A stretch of DNA of 64,000 nt from Acephala macrosclerotiorum (GCA_014904845.1 MU119334.1:84599-148598); one strand, 5' to 3'. Shown: positions 48,171-60,220, counted from the first letter of the stretch. A program made the numbers and translations. The notes: generated from the letters alone by a model not told the origin.

Positions 48171-48474
48171 ACCGTGCCACTGTTCTTTCTTCGTGATCTT
48201 AATTTCAGCTGTTTCTCCTGTCTACAAACAACTCTCTCCTCTCCCCCCGATTTGAGAAAGGGGTATACGTGATAGTGGAACACGAGAGCAGCTGAGAGCA
48301 ATCGACTCATTTGTTTCACATCCCAGAACAAAAACACAGCCCTGGTAGAACAATAGAATAGTTTCAAGAATAGCAAGTCTCTTCGGGCTTAAGTAGCTCG
48401 AAAATCCTGGAACCAAGCTCTTCTTAATTCATACCAACTTCGTCCATCAACTTCTTCGACCAACCATTTCAGTT

Positions 48475-49438
48475 ATGGACAAAATTAACAACTTCAAGAA
48501 CCGCCTACTAGGCCGAAGCAAAACTGTCTCAGGAACGTCGTCGAAGAGTAACCGAGCTGAAGGCCGTGACCTAATTATTAGCAATCCAGTCGTTACCCGT
48601 AAGCTCAAGCAAACAACCCAACGACAGCGAGAGCAAACCTGGACCGATATCCCTTTGGGCCCTCCAGCCCAGCCCTTCCAAGCCCACCGCCTACAAGGTC
48701 CAGCGCCTGGTCCTCAGTCTGCTGAACTGGCGGCTGCTGGCCATGCCGACGACGATAGCTTCTACGATGCGACCCCCCCCCCGGGGTAGTCCTCGTCGTG
48801 CTGCTACAGTCGCACAACCTTCAGCACCTCCTCGCCGACCATCATGGGAGCCTCAAGATAAGGTCCGACAACCGATCGTAGCTCCGGATCTCTCTACTGA
48901 GTTCCTTTTCAGCTATCAACAACCTCAAGGACCACGTCGAGTCCACACAGTCCACGCTCCTCCTCGCCGAGGTCCAGCCATCGAGAGACCGACAACTACA
49001 AAGGGTAGCCTGAAGCGCTTCGTCTCCTTATCAAAGTACCGAGATCGCTTCCGAGAGTGTAAGGATGAGCAAAACTATGATCTGGGGAGCAAGAAGCTTG
49101 GTCGACAACAGCAGTCTGCTGCAGTTCAGGGCCTGTATCAGAGCCAAGGCAGCCAAGATCAATCTGCCCCTCGACAATTCCACGGCGCTCAGATAGTTAA
49201 GACTCCAAGTGATGCATTCCAAAGACTGCCTTCCCCATACAATTCGGAGTCGACTGCCACGGCCTATATGTGGACGTCGGCGCCGGGCTCGCCCCGAGTC
49301 GAACAGAATCGTAGCGTTGACAAGCCTCTCCCGGCTCTACCACCAGAGGCTCATCTAGAGCCTCCACGTAAGAGAGTGAACGAAATAGTCCCCGCCAAGA
49401 TTGGTACCGATCACGGAGGACATAGTGAGTCAGTTTGA
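48475..49438 (+). pseudogene. Unrecognised Pro/Arg/Gln-rich protein interrupted at a C10 tract
   Basis: The frame opens at ATG 48475 (MDKINNFKNRLLGRSKTV) and stops at 48789, just after ten consecutive C at 48773-48782. The next frame continues open, with the same composition, from the tract to 49438 (SPRRAATVAQPSAPPRRPSW, later DKPLPALPPEAHLEPPRKR). One C fewer would make a single ~320-codon frame. Either the gene is frameshifted in this isolate or the homopolymer length is misread. No domain recognised; the protein looks disordered and basic. Confidence 0.6.
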
Positions 49439-49885
49439 GGTAAGTATCCCCCAAAACCCCATCTCCATCTGAGTGGACCCGCCCACTTAATACTTGATAG
49501 CAAATGAAGAAAGATCCTTTGCATCACACTTCTTCTGTCTTCCCAGCGAACTCATCATATATCTCGTGACATGATTCTTATAATTGTTCCCTGGTTTCGT
49601 CGTATTATTGTTGCACAGTACTTTCAATGCTTGCTACTACTTTTAGCGATCCCTAGCGACACTCTCCTCCAGACACTTCGATAGTCTCCCTCAGGCCAAC
49701 CGGTTCCAGTAGATCTCTTAGATGGCCAAGATTCGGCGATTCAGTCTGTCCTGCAACCGGCCGAAGCAAGGCAGAAGAAAGAGTTGGCGGCTGCGACACC
49801 TGAAATCACAGTCGACATAGCTTAAGAACGGATCTTAAAACCTGAGGACCTAGCTGAAAGTCGCGGAGGCCATGCAATTGAGCAA
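49439..49885. other. Gap with a short coding-like stretch
   Basis: A frame around 49695-49823 reads PVPVDLLDGQDSAIQSVLQP and ends VDIA-stop. It may be an exon of the ankyrin gene downstream or of the gene upstream; no splice pair is convincing. Confidence 0.3.
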
Positions 49886-50531
49886 TTGAGCCTTTCGGCA
49901 GAAACACATGTCATAGTGCCATCAGTCATGTCTTTACTGCTGAAGGGCATCATCTCACATTACAAAGCCAGCACATACAAAACCTCACTATCCCAGGCTT
50001 GTAAAGAAGGGAATCTACCCGCTGTTGAGGCAGTTCTCCCCATGATTCGAGATATAAACGAAACATCGAGAGGTTTCCAAACTATTAGTGTATCTGTTCC
50101 TACTACTCTACAGGTTGCCACCTGATGTGGAAAGAGCGAGCACAGAATGCTATGATGATGAGCAATCTCGCTCCCCCCTCTGCATAGCGGTAGAGAACTA
50201 CTCCGTTGAAATCGCCACGATTCTGTTGAACAAGGGCGCCAATGCAAATTTATGGTATTGGGGTTTCTACGCAACTATCCATAAGAATTTAACCCCACTG
50301 AAATCTGCGACTATGCACAATTATCTAGATATGGTACGCCTCTTGCTCGATCACGGAGCGGATCCAAATATGTGCACAGGCTCTGGAGAAACAACACTTG
50401 CAATTGCTTTTAAGGGAGGCTACACGCAGGTAGCTCAGCTTTTGGAAGAAAGAAGAGGGACGATGAAAGAGGACTATAAGCTGAGAAAACCTTCGACGCT
50501 ACTTAGATACATCGAGAATGTAATCGGATAA
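49886..50531 (+). CDS. Ankyrin-repeat protein, structure incomplete
   Basis: A first segment (from about 49886) includes SLSQACKEGNLPAVEAVLPM, a half ankyrin repeat. A second, in another frame from about 50100 to 50531, holds two clear repeats: RSPLCIAVENYSVEIATILL with NKGANANL, and TPLKSATMHNYLDMVRLLLD with HGADPN, then ETTLAIAFKGGYTQVAQLL. A GTTTCC..CTACAG intron (about 50072-50113) may join them, though the phase I tried runs into a stop. The true 5' end was not found. The gene could be a remnant of a larger ankyrin (NACHT/ankyrin-type) protein. Confidence 0.55.
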
Positions 50532-50919
50532 GGGGAGTTCAGTATCTGAAGAAAGGTTCGAACGAAGTCTGATCCAACTGGGTCATAGTATCAAACGCAA
50601 CATGAGGGCGTATCAGGTGGTTGAGGTTGAGGTGCCGACGCATGGACTGAATCTACTGGCTCTAAGATTGCTACGTGCTAACTGTCAGTAAGCAGCATTA
50701 TTCCGTTTCTTTGGCGGAATCGAAGGGGTATCTTGGACTCCAGGATGCCGTGATATCACCTTCAAGGACTTCTAACGGTAAATTTCATACTAACTGTCAA
50801 CCTTAACTTCTCTGATTATCAATGTTCAACTCTCTTCTGGAAGTTCTCTGCTCATCACTCTCCGCACAACGGATTACATATTCGCCTATGGCCTACACAA
50901 CCTTCTCCCCACCCTTCAA
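50532..50919. other. Intergenic region between convergent genes
   Basis: 3' flanks of the ankyrin gene and the sugar porter; nothing recognised. Confidence 0.4.
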
Positions 50920-53188
50920 CTACTCAATGTGCTCTTCAGCAATGGCCTTGTCCTTATCAACTGTGTGAATATGTTGTCCGGTAAGCTGTGCCTCAATCTG
51001 TCTCATTCTCTGCTTCTCCTCGAACGCAGCTGAATCGCCGAATACAGCATCCATATCTTCAAGTGTCTGAAAGAAACGTTAGCACCAAATCTCTCATAGG
51101 CTACGATGACATGTCATTACCTTTCCTCTCGTCTCCGGGACGAGGAAATATACAAATGCGAGTGCGATCAGAGCGAATGCTGCGAAGAAGATGTATGTTC
51201 CGCTGAAAATATAGTCAGCATGATGCCCGTGTAAGTTCTCAGAAAATAACTCCTTACTATGTGATAGAATCAAGCATATCGGGCGTCACCAGCCCAATAA
51301 TAAAGTTGCACATCCAAGTCGTGGATGTCGTAATAGAAATAGCTTTCGATCTGATCGCCAGATTGAAGATCTCAGATGGTAGAACCCATCCAATTGGAGC
51401 TAGTCACGCCAATCAGTCTTCCTCATGTACACATTTCTAAGCATGGAGACTTACCAAAAGAGTATGAGAAGTTGATATCATAAATATAAATGAAAGCAAT
51501 GCCAGCCCACCCAGCAGATTTGTGATTGACGAGCTCGTCACCGTAGGCACCGATGATGCCTGCGACGATGACTAAGGAGACCATAGTTCCGAAAGCTCCA
51601 CACATAAGGAGGGGCCGACGACCGACCCCATCTATTAGGAACAGTGCTGGGAGGGTGCTGAGGGTGTTAACGATGCCGTAAACACCTGTTGCGAGAAGCG
51701 AAGTCTAGAACAATGTCAGCAAGTTATTTCAGGGCGAGATCCAGCATAGGGAGAGAGCTTACAGTATTACCATCAAGTCCGAGCTGGGCAAAAATTGTGG
51801 GAGCATAGTAAATCATTGCATTGCAGCCAATGAACTGCTGGAAGAACATGATGCAGCACCCAATTGCAAGACGTCGGAAGCTCGATTTATTGCTCAGCAG
51901 ACTCCAGTACTGTCTCCTCGTCAGCACCTCTCACCCTGTAGATTTTGGGCAATCGGAGCTTACCTGTATCCCTTGAAGTTGCAGCGCAGAAACATTAGGG
52001 TAAGTCTCCCGGGCGAATTGTTGCTCAAAAGATACCTCGGCTCTGATCTCAACATACTCAGCAAGTAGCAGCGGGTTATCAGGAGCTTGGCGTCTCAGTT
52101 TCGACAAGACGGCAATAGCTTCGTCGTCACGATCTTGCTTCATCAACCACTTTCAATTCATCAGTTCGGGACCAAGCGTAACCTAAATCGGGAAGAACTT
52201 ACACGAGGAGACTCGGGAAAGAAGAACATTCCAATTCCAAGAATAAGACCTGGTAGAATTTGGAGGGCGAATGGTACCCGCCAAGAAGCATCGCTCTGCC
52301 CAGTGCATCCATGTGGCCCAACGTCTGTCCTTGGGTCAAAGGTTCTAGCTGATGCTGTTCCACCTGTGTAAGGAATATCTGGGGCACAACGAGTTCCACC
52401 GATGTGATTCGTCCCGTAATCGACCCAGAAGCTGAAAAGGATGCCGAGGGTGATCGCAACTGCGGCGATATATGAAGTTCGGTCTCTGAATGGCGGGGTC
52501 TAGACTTATGTTGTTGGAGAACAACGAGACCGCCTCTAATTTCAGGCAAAGATACCTCAGCCATGTACAACGGAACGACCATCGTTAAGACACCAATCGC
52601 GAGACCTGCAATGGCTCGTCCTAATCCAATGTTAGTTATTTCTGTCTTGCGCTGGTAAGGGCGCTCAATCTACCCACCTACAAAGATCATAGCAACGCTC
52701 ACACCGCCTGCTTGAATTGCAGAGCCGATGGTAAAGATTACAATAGCCATCATAATAGATTTCTTCCTCCCAAAACGATCCGCAATTGGACCATTGGCAA
52801 GAGAACCGAACCACGCAGCTGAAAATCATCAGCAACCTTTCAATTCCCTTTCACTTCACCACCTTGGACTTACCAAGCAACAATGTTGACACGAACCAAC
52901 CCTTGAACCCACTGTTTAAATAGATACGTGGAAAAGCGACGCCGAATGACTCCATGGTCAAGATGCCTGATACCACACCTTGATCATATCCGAAGAGGAA
53001 TCCTCCTAGGGAGGAGAACTGGTTATGCTTTGTCAAATGGAGTTCCTCCGTTTCATTGAAAGGAGACGTACACATGCGACACCGAATAGGTATGAGTTTG
53101 CGAGGACGATTTGATATGTTCCCTTCTTTGGCTGATCTTGGAGAGCAGCTTCGCGCGACAATGCGGGCGGAGCCATATTGGAAGCCAT
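50920..53188 (-). CDS. MFS sugar porter with a mutated 5' splice site
   Basis: Eleven exons: 53188-53072, 53018-52874, 52818-52678, 52620-52510, 52459-52203, 52149-51964, 51909-51763, 51704-51455, 51399-51258, 51202-51121 and 51066-50920, giving 574 aa if all introns are removed. Sugar-porter motifs are present: SSLGGFLFGYDQGVVSG, ADRFGRKKSIM, RAIAGLAIGVLTMVVPLYMA and EVSLPEIRGGL, then FFFPESPRWLMK, FFQQFIGCNAMIYYAPTIF, LIDGVGRRPLL and VPETRGKTLEDM. Intron 4 (52509-52460, 50 nt) starts ATAAGT instead of GTAAGT; only its removal yields the conserved LQQLAITLGI. If it is not spliced the protein ends early. Transports a hexose or related polyol/sugar acid; the substrate is unknown. Confidence 0.85.
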
Positions 53189-54179
53189 TTCTCTGACGAA
53201 TTTTCACCTCTTCTCTGAAGGCACCAAGAGTAAAAAGAGATCGGCAAGAGAGGAATTCAGCACAATTTATACCATCAAACTCCTCTCCTGCATCGGCCGA
53301 AGACAATGGCCTGTTGCCTGAGTAAGTTCATCTCGTCGCCCCGCTCCCCGCGACTCAACACTCCATTTCCTGGTAAAGTATTTGGAGATGGGGACGGTTT
53401 CCCATTATTTCGGCCTTTCTCGAAGACACTTGCCCAAAGGCGGTAACGATCTGTGTGTATTTGAAGTTTAGTTCGTGATGGTTGAAAAGTGGGATTTTGT
53501 TCGGGGCACTGCGTGCCGATGGGTGAATGAGTACCCGGCGATCCCCTCTAAGATCTCGCGACAACTTCGTTTTCTTGCCTAAAATTCGGCTATAAATTTC
53601 ACGTTGTATGAAACTCAAGGTAAAGATGAATATTTAACTTTCATGAGTCAAGACGCCTTTCATTGTTCTTGCGATTTCTTTTGAAGTGATGATGGTCACA
53701 GAACAGGGGCGGGGTCGTTCAACAGTTCGCTGGAATAGTGCTTAACCTACCCCAGCCGGGTAATTAACAGGCTCGGGTCTGCTTCTGCGGCAAGTTTCCC
53801 GATGCGTGCCAGCAATATCGGATTCGGGTTCAAGGATTTAGAAGAAATGGGCCTTGCAACTTTTGCTTACTGCTCATTCGAGTTTGTGATCTGATTAAGT
53901 GATTCTTGACTCTCAGCTTTTGCTGATGGATATGCTTCAAGAGGCTTCACAGATCACAGCGAAACTCTGCTTTAGGTTGTTGCATGACTTTACGAAATTG
54001 CATCCGCAACATTCGTGTATATGTTCACTGGAATGAAAGAGTCGGAAACGGGACTCTGGGGATAATTTTTAATAGGCGAGGTGAACAAATCCTCTCGGTG
54101 CGGCGAAATCTTCATTGATGCAAGCTGTTGCTCAACAGAATTCAAATCATCTCTCTCTCTCTTCACTAAAAGATCCATA
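53189..54179. other. Intergenic region
   Basis: Promoter of the sugar porter and 3' flank of the dehydrogenase. No gene recognised. Confidence 0.4.
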
Positions 54180-55175
54180 CTAGCAAACTATAAAAATGAT
54201 TAGGATTCGAACCCGAAATACTTGCTGGCGGGAGAACTTACTTCCAATAACGCCATTGATGGGGATATCAATCGATGTCGTATAGCTCGCAGCATCACTC
54301 AACAAATACACATATGCACCACCCAGCTCCTGCACCTCCGCCAATCTTGGGAATCCGCCATAATACTTCAGCTGTTGTTCCCAATCAGGTTGTTGCGGCA
54401 CCCAGTATGTCATGGCTGTGTTGACGAGACCTGGCGAGACACTGTTGACTCTGATGCCGTACTTAGCCCATTCCATCGCAAGGGTATGTGTCATATTCCG
54501 TACGCCAGCTTTTGAGGCACCATATGGAGTCGATGGGACGCGCTTGTTGGGGCGGTAGGAGGCCATGGAGGCTGTGAAGACGATGGCGCCTTTGATGTTG
54601 TGCTTGATGAAGGCTCCGGCTGCCACTCGCGCGCAGTAGAAGGCGCCAAAGAGCTGAACATGATTAGCATGCGTGTTTTCCATTTACTTCAAGTGAGGAG
54701 ACATACGTTGACGTTGAACAAGGCTTCAATCTCGGCTTGTGTGAAGTCAAGTGCTGACTTGTGGTTTGTTTGTCCAGCATTCACAACCATCCCGTGCAGA
54801 GCACCACTCTCTTCAATGATCTTGTCTACTGCAGCTGTGACGCTATCTTCTTTCGTTACATCTGCTTGTACGTCTCCAATTCTACCTGGAAATCGTTTTG
54901 TGATGAGTGCGTATTCATCTCCGGGCTCGGTGATGTCGATTGAGTAGACTTTCGCAGCACCGTTGACTAGACAGCATTCTGCAATACCAAGTCCAATCCC
55001 GCGGTTCGCCCCAGTGACTGGAGCCTGGTTAGTTATTGTCTGGAAGAGGCGAGGAGAGAAACTTGCTAGCTATTATTTTTCCTCCTAAGGTTACTTGCGT
55101 TTGAACTTGAGGTGTGGTAGATGGGGCAACTTTGGGGGCCGAAGCGGGAGCCGTTTCCACTGCGGAAGGTGCCAT
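54180..55175 (-). CDS. Short-chain dehydrogenase/reductase, sorbose-reductase-like
   Basis: Four exons: 55175-55067, 55017-54707, 54653-54242 and 54187-54180, giving 279 aa. Intron 1 is a GC-AG intron (GCAAGT..CTCCAG); only this junction restores GGKIIAITGANRGIGLGIAE, the Rossmann TGxxxGIG motif. The last exon encodes only the final Cys and the stop. NAG (VVNAGQTNH), the catalytic Ser (TASMASYRP) and Y-x3-K (STPYGASKAG) are all present. The sequence resembles NADPH-dependent L-sorbose reductases/mannitol dehydrogenases of the classical SDR family, acting in the cytosol on ketose/polyol pairs. It shares strand with the lactonase and GMC enzyme upstream. Confidence 0.87.
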
Positions 55176-55887
55176 GTTGAAATATGATTATGAGAATACT
55201 GTTGAAGGGGTTCTTGCTGAGGAAGAAGAGGAGATTGAAATCTATGAAGAGATATGAGACATAATGACGTTTTTTCTCATGCGGAGGACCCCGCATCTAT
55301 AAGTCCATCAGTCTATCTCAACGTTCGAGGCGAAGTCACTATTGACTTTGATCGACGCGAAGAAAATGGAGTCTAGACTCCATACAGTGGGGATTCCCCG
55401 GAGGTATCAACCATTTCCCACGTATCAAGGGCCGTAATGACAATACATTGATGCTCCTCGCCGAGCGATGTTCAAGTGCTGGCGGCCCGACGGTTTGACT
55501 AGATATCGAAAGAGGTTGATACTGGTTGCTTTCAAAATGAAGTTCCTGCATAGAGTTTCGTCTCGAGGCTTTCGAAGCCAGTATTGATGTGTTGGTACTC
55601 GCAAGAAGGTACGTGCATACAATGTTGGAGAAGTGTGGTGGGGTTGACCCCGCTATGATTCACGCTAGTGGCGAGCTCGCTTCGAGGGCAGGTGCACCTC
55701 GTTTCGAGGCACATTGGGAGGAGTTTTTCTCCGATAGAGAATCACGAACTCAAATTCTGGTCGGAAACGAATCGTAATTAGCACAGTAGTTGCCAAAGGC
55801 CGAGGAACGATCACTATTGTTGTTAATAGGTAGTAGACTACGTCGTTGCCGAACTTGCCGTTGTCGGAAAGTGACGACCCAAGTGGA
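55176..55887. other. Intergenic region
   Basis: Promoter of the dehydrogenase and 3' flank of the lactonase. Short ORFs only. Confidence 0.4.
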
Positions 55888-56942
55888 TTAGATTTTCAGC
55901 AAAGCCCCTCGAACCGACTTGGATAACTGTGCCTTCCACAACCGATGTTCGTTCAAGATATAAAGTGCACCTTCCTTGCCAAAGCAAAAGTTGGCAACCC
56001 CGCCTTCGATCTTGACAATTCCCAGTAATACCCCACCTGGACTCCAGACATTGACCCCATCCCCACAACCGCTGTAAACATTCCCGTTCATGTCACACTT
56101 GATGCCGTCGGGGATTCCGTTTGCGGCCATCGCGAACAGCCTTCTGTTTGTCATGAAGGGTTGTCCTGAGTAGTACGTGATGTCGAAAGCATATCTGTAA
56201 TCCAAGTCAACACCTCAAAGTGAAAGGCATGAGCCCAGGAAGCGGCCACTCACATGCTGGATGGTCTCATCCCATTAGTCGTTCCATCTCCATGTATCCA
56301 ATCGGTATCAGTGATGTACACCACTTTCTCGTCAGGTGAAAAGCTGATCCCATTTGGCCTCCCAAATCCGTCGGCCATTGCTCTGATACTCTTGCTCGAA
56401 GGATCAAATCTATAGACTTGACATGGCAGATCTGGTTTTGGCCTATATCCTTGCTCATGCCCATATATTGGGTCTGTAAACCAAATGCTGCCGTCGGTAT
56501 GAATGACGACATCATTCAGTGAATTGAACTGGCGTCCGTAGAAGTCTGATATTAAGCAGTGGCTTTTGTATGGTGGGGACCGAGACATCCAGTATAACCC
56601 GCTTGGTTTTGTCATTGAACCTTGCGAACAAAATAAAACGCCGTCGCTGTAATTGATGCCTCCATTTCCCATGGGAATATCCAGTGACGGCTCCTTCAAC
56701 TCTTCGACAAATGGATGTGCCCCAAAATTGACTCTGGAAATCTGGACATATGGGCCATCTGTGCGAGTCGAAATTCGATTACTGGTAATGAAAAGGTCAT
56801 GTATATCTGCGAAAAAGACACCCGCCTCGTGTGCGAAGGGATACTCTTGGACCTCGAGGAGAAGTTCGATGGAGGAGTCGGAGTCGAGAAGTTGTTTGAA
56901 TGCATCATCGTACGTATGGAAAGAAGCCTTGTCCTTCGCCAT
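55888..56942 (-). CDS. SMP-30/gluconolactonase family lactonase (cytosolic)
   Basis: Two exons, 56942-56254 and 56194-55888 (59-nt intron), giving 331 aa with no signal peptide. Propeller strands and metal-site residues of the family are visible: EGV-type entry AHEAGVFFADIHDLFITSNR, GGINYSDGVLFCSQG, FNSLNDVVIHTDGSIWFTDP (the Asn/Asp metal ligands), GRPNGISFSPDEKVVYITDT, NGIPDGIKCDMNGNVYSG and GVANFCFGKEGALYILN. Enzymes of this family hydrolyse sugar lactones to aldonic acids with a divalent metal. Placed between a sugar dehydrogenase and a GMC oxidase, it would open a lactone made by an oxidation step. Confidence 0.87.
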
Positions 56943-58190
56943 GGCGTATTTGTTGTCAAAACACCAACTGTGAATAGGTGACAGTGGAGTGATAATATGG
57001 CTTGATAACGGCTTTTCTTTTGGGAGAGTAGTCTTTCAATATCGAATCGATGTCATGTCGTGTCGCGTCCCGATTAGTTGGGCTGGAGCGTGTCAAAAAG
57101 GTGGGGTGAAATTAAGGTTACCCCGCACCGTGGGGTCTGAAGCGCTGCTGAACTCACAGCCTTCGTCCTCGACTTGAGAGACATCTCAATTGTTCTTGTT
57201 TATCTTTCGTCGCCTTATTATCAATACACTGTCTCATTTCTGCTTTTGATCTTATCATCCAGAAAATTTCGTATGGGCACGACGAGAAAAGGTTGCACGG
57301 CGAGACCCTCGAAAGTTCGAACAGGAATAAACAAGCGTTTGTTTCGAGGAGGTCCTTTTTGCTTCAAGTTAATTTTTAGGTTCTGTAAAGTCGTTAGTGT
57401 TCAGTCTTAATTTCGAAATGAGCAATTGAGGTCTTTTAACCTTTATTGCCATGTTGTCAGTCACAAATTCCAGTCTAGAGACCTTCGCGTCGACATCCTA
57501 ACTTCAAGACTCTCTATGTCCGTGCCCTAGCTCTTTCCCCCGAACTTTGTATTAAGTTTTCCTATCTTCTATGGAATAATACTGTGGTTAAGCTAAATGT
57601 ATTGGTTAGGTGTTGAAATCATGCGAGGTTAATAACAGCCCCGAACTTTAATATCTAAATTAGTCGATTCGTTAAATATTCAAGTTTTCAATTAATCAAA
57701 GTATATATAATAAACATTCTTTTATTTGCGTAGACATTACTTCATATTGCTATGTCATTAACATAGAATGCGTCATAATTACATCCTGATACCATTCGCC
57801 AAAAGCTCAATGGGGATAAAGAGTTCTAAAATAAGATAAAACTTACAATTCAAGGACACGAGCTTGATATTGTACCAAGAACTCAAGCATAGCAGCGGAC
57901 GGTGAATCGTAAGGCACTTGATTTAGCTCCAGTAAAGGTGTTGCGGGATGTATGTGGCGTTTGGAATATTTCCTCATCGCCTATCGGACGCCTGATGATC
58001 ACGAGACAACATGACAATTCATCCCAAATGATTAGAATTGGTGGCTCTTGACTGCTGTCTTTCAACGTACGCCTTTCAAAAGTTTGGAATTGAAGTCGGT
58101 GCTACTGTGCTGCCGGACGGGGTATCAGGGATGATCTCGCTTTTACGCGACTTCTATCAAGCTGCGCTATCGTCCGCTAACTACAGACTA
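56943..58190. other. Intergenic region with AT-rich core
   Basis: About 1.25 kb with no supported gene. Roughly 57540-57850 is markedly AT-rich (TATATATAATAAAC-type sequence) compared with its neighbours, possibly a repeat-mutated relic or a simple promoter/terminator spacer. Confidence 0.4.
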
Positions 58191-60220
58191 CTACTTACCT
58201 ATCTCTAAATCACAACCGCCCCTTCCCAAAAAGACCCAACTCTCGAATAAAATATCCGCCGCCTTCTCCCCAATCATCAACGCCGTATTATTAGTATTCG
58301 CACCCACGTTCTCGGGCGGAACACTCAAATCCGCAACCTTAAGCCCCTTGACACCATATACACTCAAATTCGCATCCACAACGCCCAATCTCTCTCGCGG
58401 CGCCATCTTGCACGTACCCAGCGAATGCCAGGTTGTTCGAACCGTCTCTCGCACGTGCTGCTCGATGGCTTTGTCGTCCTCGACTGTGTACTCGATTCGC
58501 TTCGCGTCGTCGTCCAATATTGGGCCTTCCACTTTCTCGAGGATGGCGGCCTTGGAACCTGCAGGGAAGCGTGGGTGACTTGATGCCAGTTCGCCTCTGA
58601 AGATGCTCATTCGTCGAAAGATTTCGCGCTGCGTCTTGTAGGCCCAGATGTGCTTCTTGACGTCGAGGCCGTGCTTGTCTCCGAGGTACCCAACATCGAA
58701 GTCGATGGGGCTTGATAGGTCTGGCCCGGTGATGTGGATGTGACCACGGGAGTAGGGGTATGCGGTCCAGTTGGCCATTGAGACATACTCTGCGTCGTCT
58801 GGGAGGGTGGCATGGTCGCCGAAGAAGCTGTTCTCCGTAAGTATGGTATATGATAAGTGAGTGTAGTGACGTCTACCTTAAATACATAGCGATGATCATC
58901 AAGGGTCTGTCAGATGCATTCTTGAAGTCGCGCTCCCAGGCTTCCTTGAACTCAGGTCCCAGAGCGGAAACATCAGCTTCGGTTGGACGGAATTTGCCAG
59001 AGGCATCCATTGAATTCCAGCCCAGAAGCTTATCATTATTTTTGATCGATTCTTGAACGTTGAACCGACCGTCCGTAAAGCCATTAATCGTCTCACGAGG
59101 AGTAAGGCTAGTCCGATACGCATACAGCGTCAGGTGATGGTCCTGGTAGTCGTTTCCTACACTGGGTAGGGCCTCAACGACCGGAACCCCAGCACGCTTG
59201 AGAATCACGGGGTCACCGACTCCGGACCGCTCAAGAGTAAGTGGTGTCCCTATTGCACCAGACGAAATGACCACCATCTTCAAGGCACCCACTGTGCGTA
59301 CCGAACCGTTGCCAGCCTGGGACTTAAGGTTGGGCTGGTACTCGACCCCAACGGTTCGCTTGTTGTCGTCGAACAGGACTCTCACAACCTGGCTCTCTAC
59401 CAAGACATGCAGATTGGGATAGTCCCCGCTCTGCAACTTCGGATGGAGGTATCTGTGAGCAGCATCCTGGCGTCGTCCGTCAGGCCCAACGTACCGTAGC
59501 CAGCGCCCCACGCCATCATTTGCGTCAAGGTTCTGCAGGTCCTTCAACTCACGGTAACCAATCTTTGCGGCAGCTTCGATGAAATCATTCTCGGCGCGTT
59601 TGGCCCGGAAGGTGCCGCTGGAGATGTTGATAGGACCGTCATAACCGTGGTGCTCCCTTTCACCCTTGCCGTGGTAGGTTTCGAACTGTGAGGTGGTTAG
59701 TTATCGGATTGCCTGATATTGAAAGTTGTAATAGAGGAAAGGGTCCACGCATACTTTCTTCAAAAAATGCCACAGCTCGTTGGCTGACCAACCAGGGGTG
59801 TTCCAAGACTCGAAATCAGATCGCTGGGCCCGAGTGTACACCATCCAGTTGATGGAAGACCCGCCACCAAGTGTACCTCCAGAGGGGATAATAGGCTCTC
59901 GGTCTGCAAGCTGTGGTGCTTTATTCCCCTTCCAGAACAGGGCCGTCTTGCTGTCGTCGAGCAAGTTCCTCGGAAATAGAGCCGGATGGACAACTTCAGG
60001 CACGTTGTAGTTGTTTATGCCTTGTTCGATGATTAGGATAGACAACTTGGGATCTGCTTCTGCCAATCGTGAAGCTACCACGCAACCAGCTGTGCCGCCT
60101 GTGATGATTCGTGAGTAAGAAAGCGAAGAGGATTTTGAGGAGCTTGAGGGGTGACTTACCTCCGGCCACAATCACGTCCACCTTCTGAATGTCATCCGGA
60201 AGAGTTGTATATATGCCCAT
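58191..60220 (-). CDS. GMC oxidoreductase, alcohol (methanol) oxidase-like
   Basis: Four exons: 60220-60160, 60098-59755, 59685-58877 and 58827-58191, giving 616 aa. The N-terminal FAD-binding motif reads VDVIVAGGGTAGCVVASRLA, followed by GMC signature 1 (GGTLGGGSSINWMVYTRA) and signature 2 (SSGAIGTPLTLERSGVG). The catalytic His lies in TTWHSLGTCKMAP and the second active-site residue in ENVGANTNNTALMIGEKAA. The ILIIEQGINNYNVPEVVHPA and DSKTALFWKG segments follow yeast/fungal alcohol oxidases (~660 aa). This protein is shorter and ends DLEIGK without a PTS1 tripeptide. A donor-like GTAAGT overlaps the last two codons, so a small extra 3' exon is possible. It would oxidise an alcohol or sugar, making H2O2. 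Confidence 0.88.

Noticed and set aside
52460..52510. Sugar porter intron 4 as a U12-type AT-AC intron
   Set aside because: The donor lacks ATATCC and the 3' end is CAG, not AC; a mutated GTAAGT donor fits better.
54195..54225. GGTTCGAATCC on the minus strand, resembling a tRNA T-loop
   Set aside because: The flanking bases do not form a T-stem or acceptor stem and there is no A-box upstream; it lies in intron 3 of the dehydrogenase gene.
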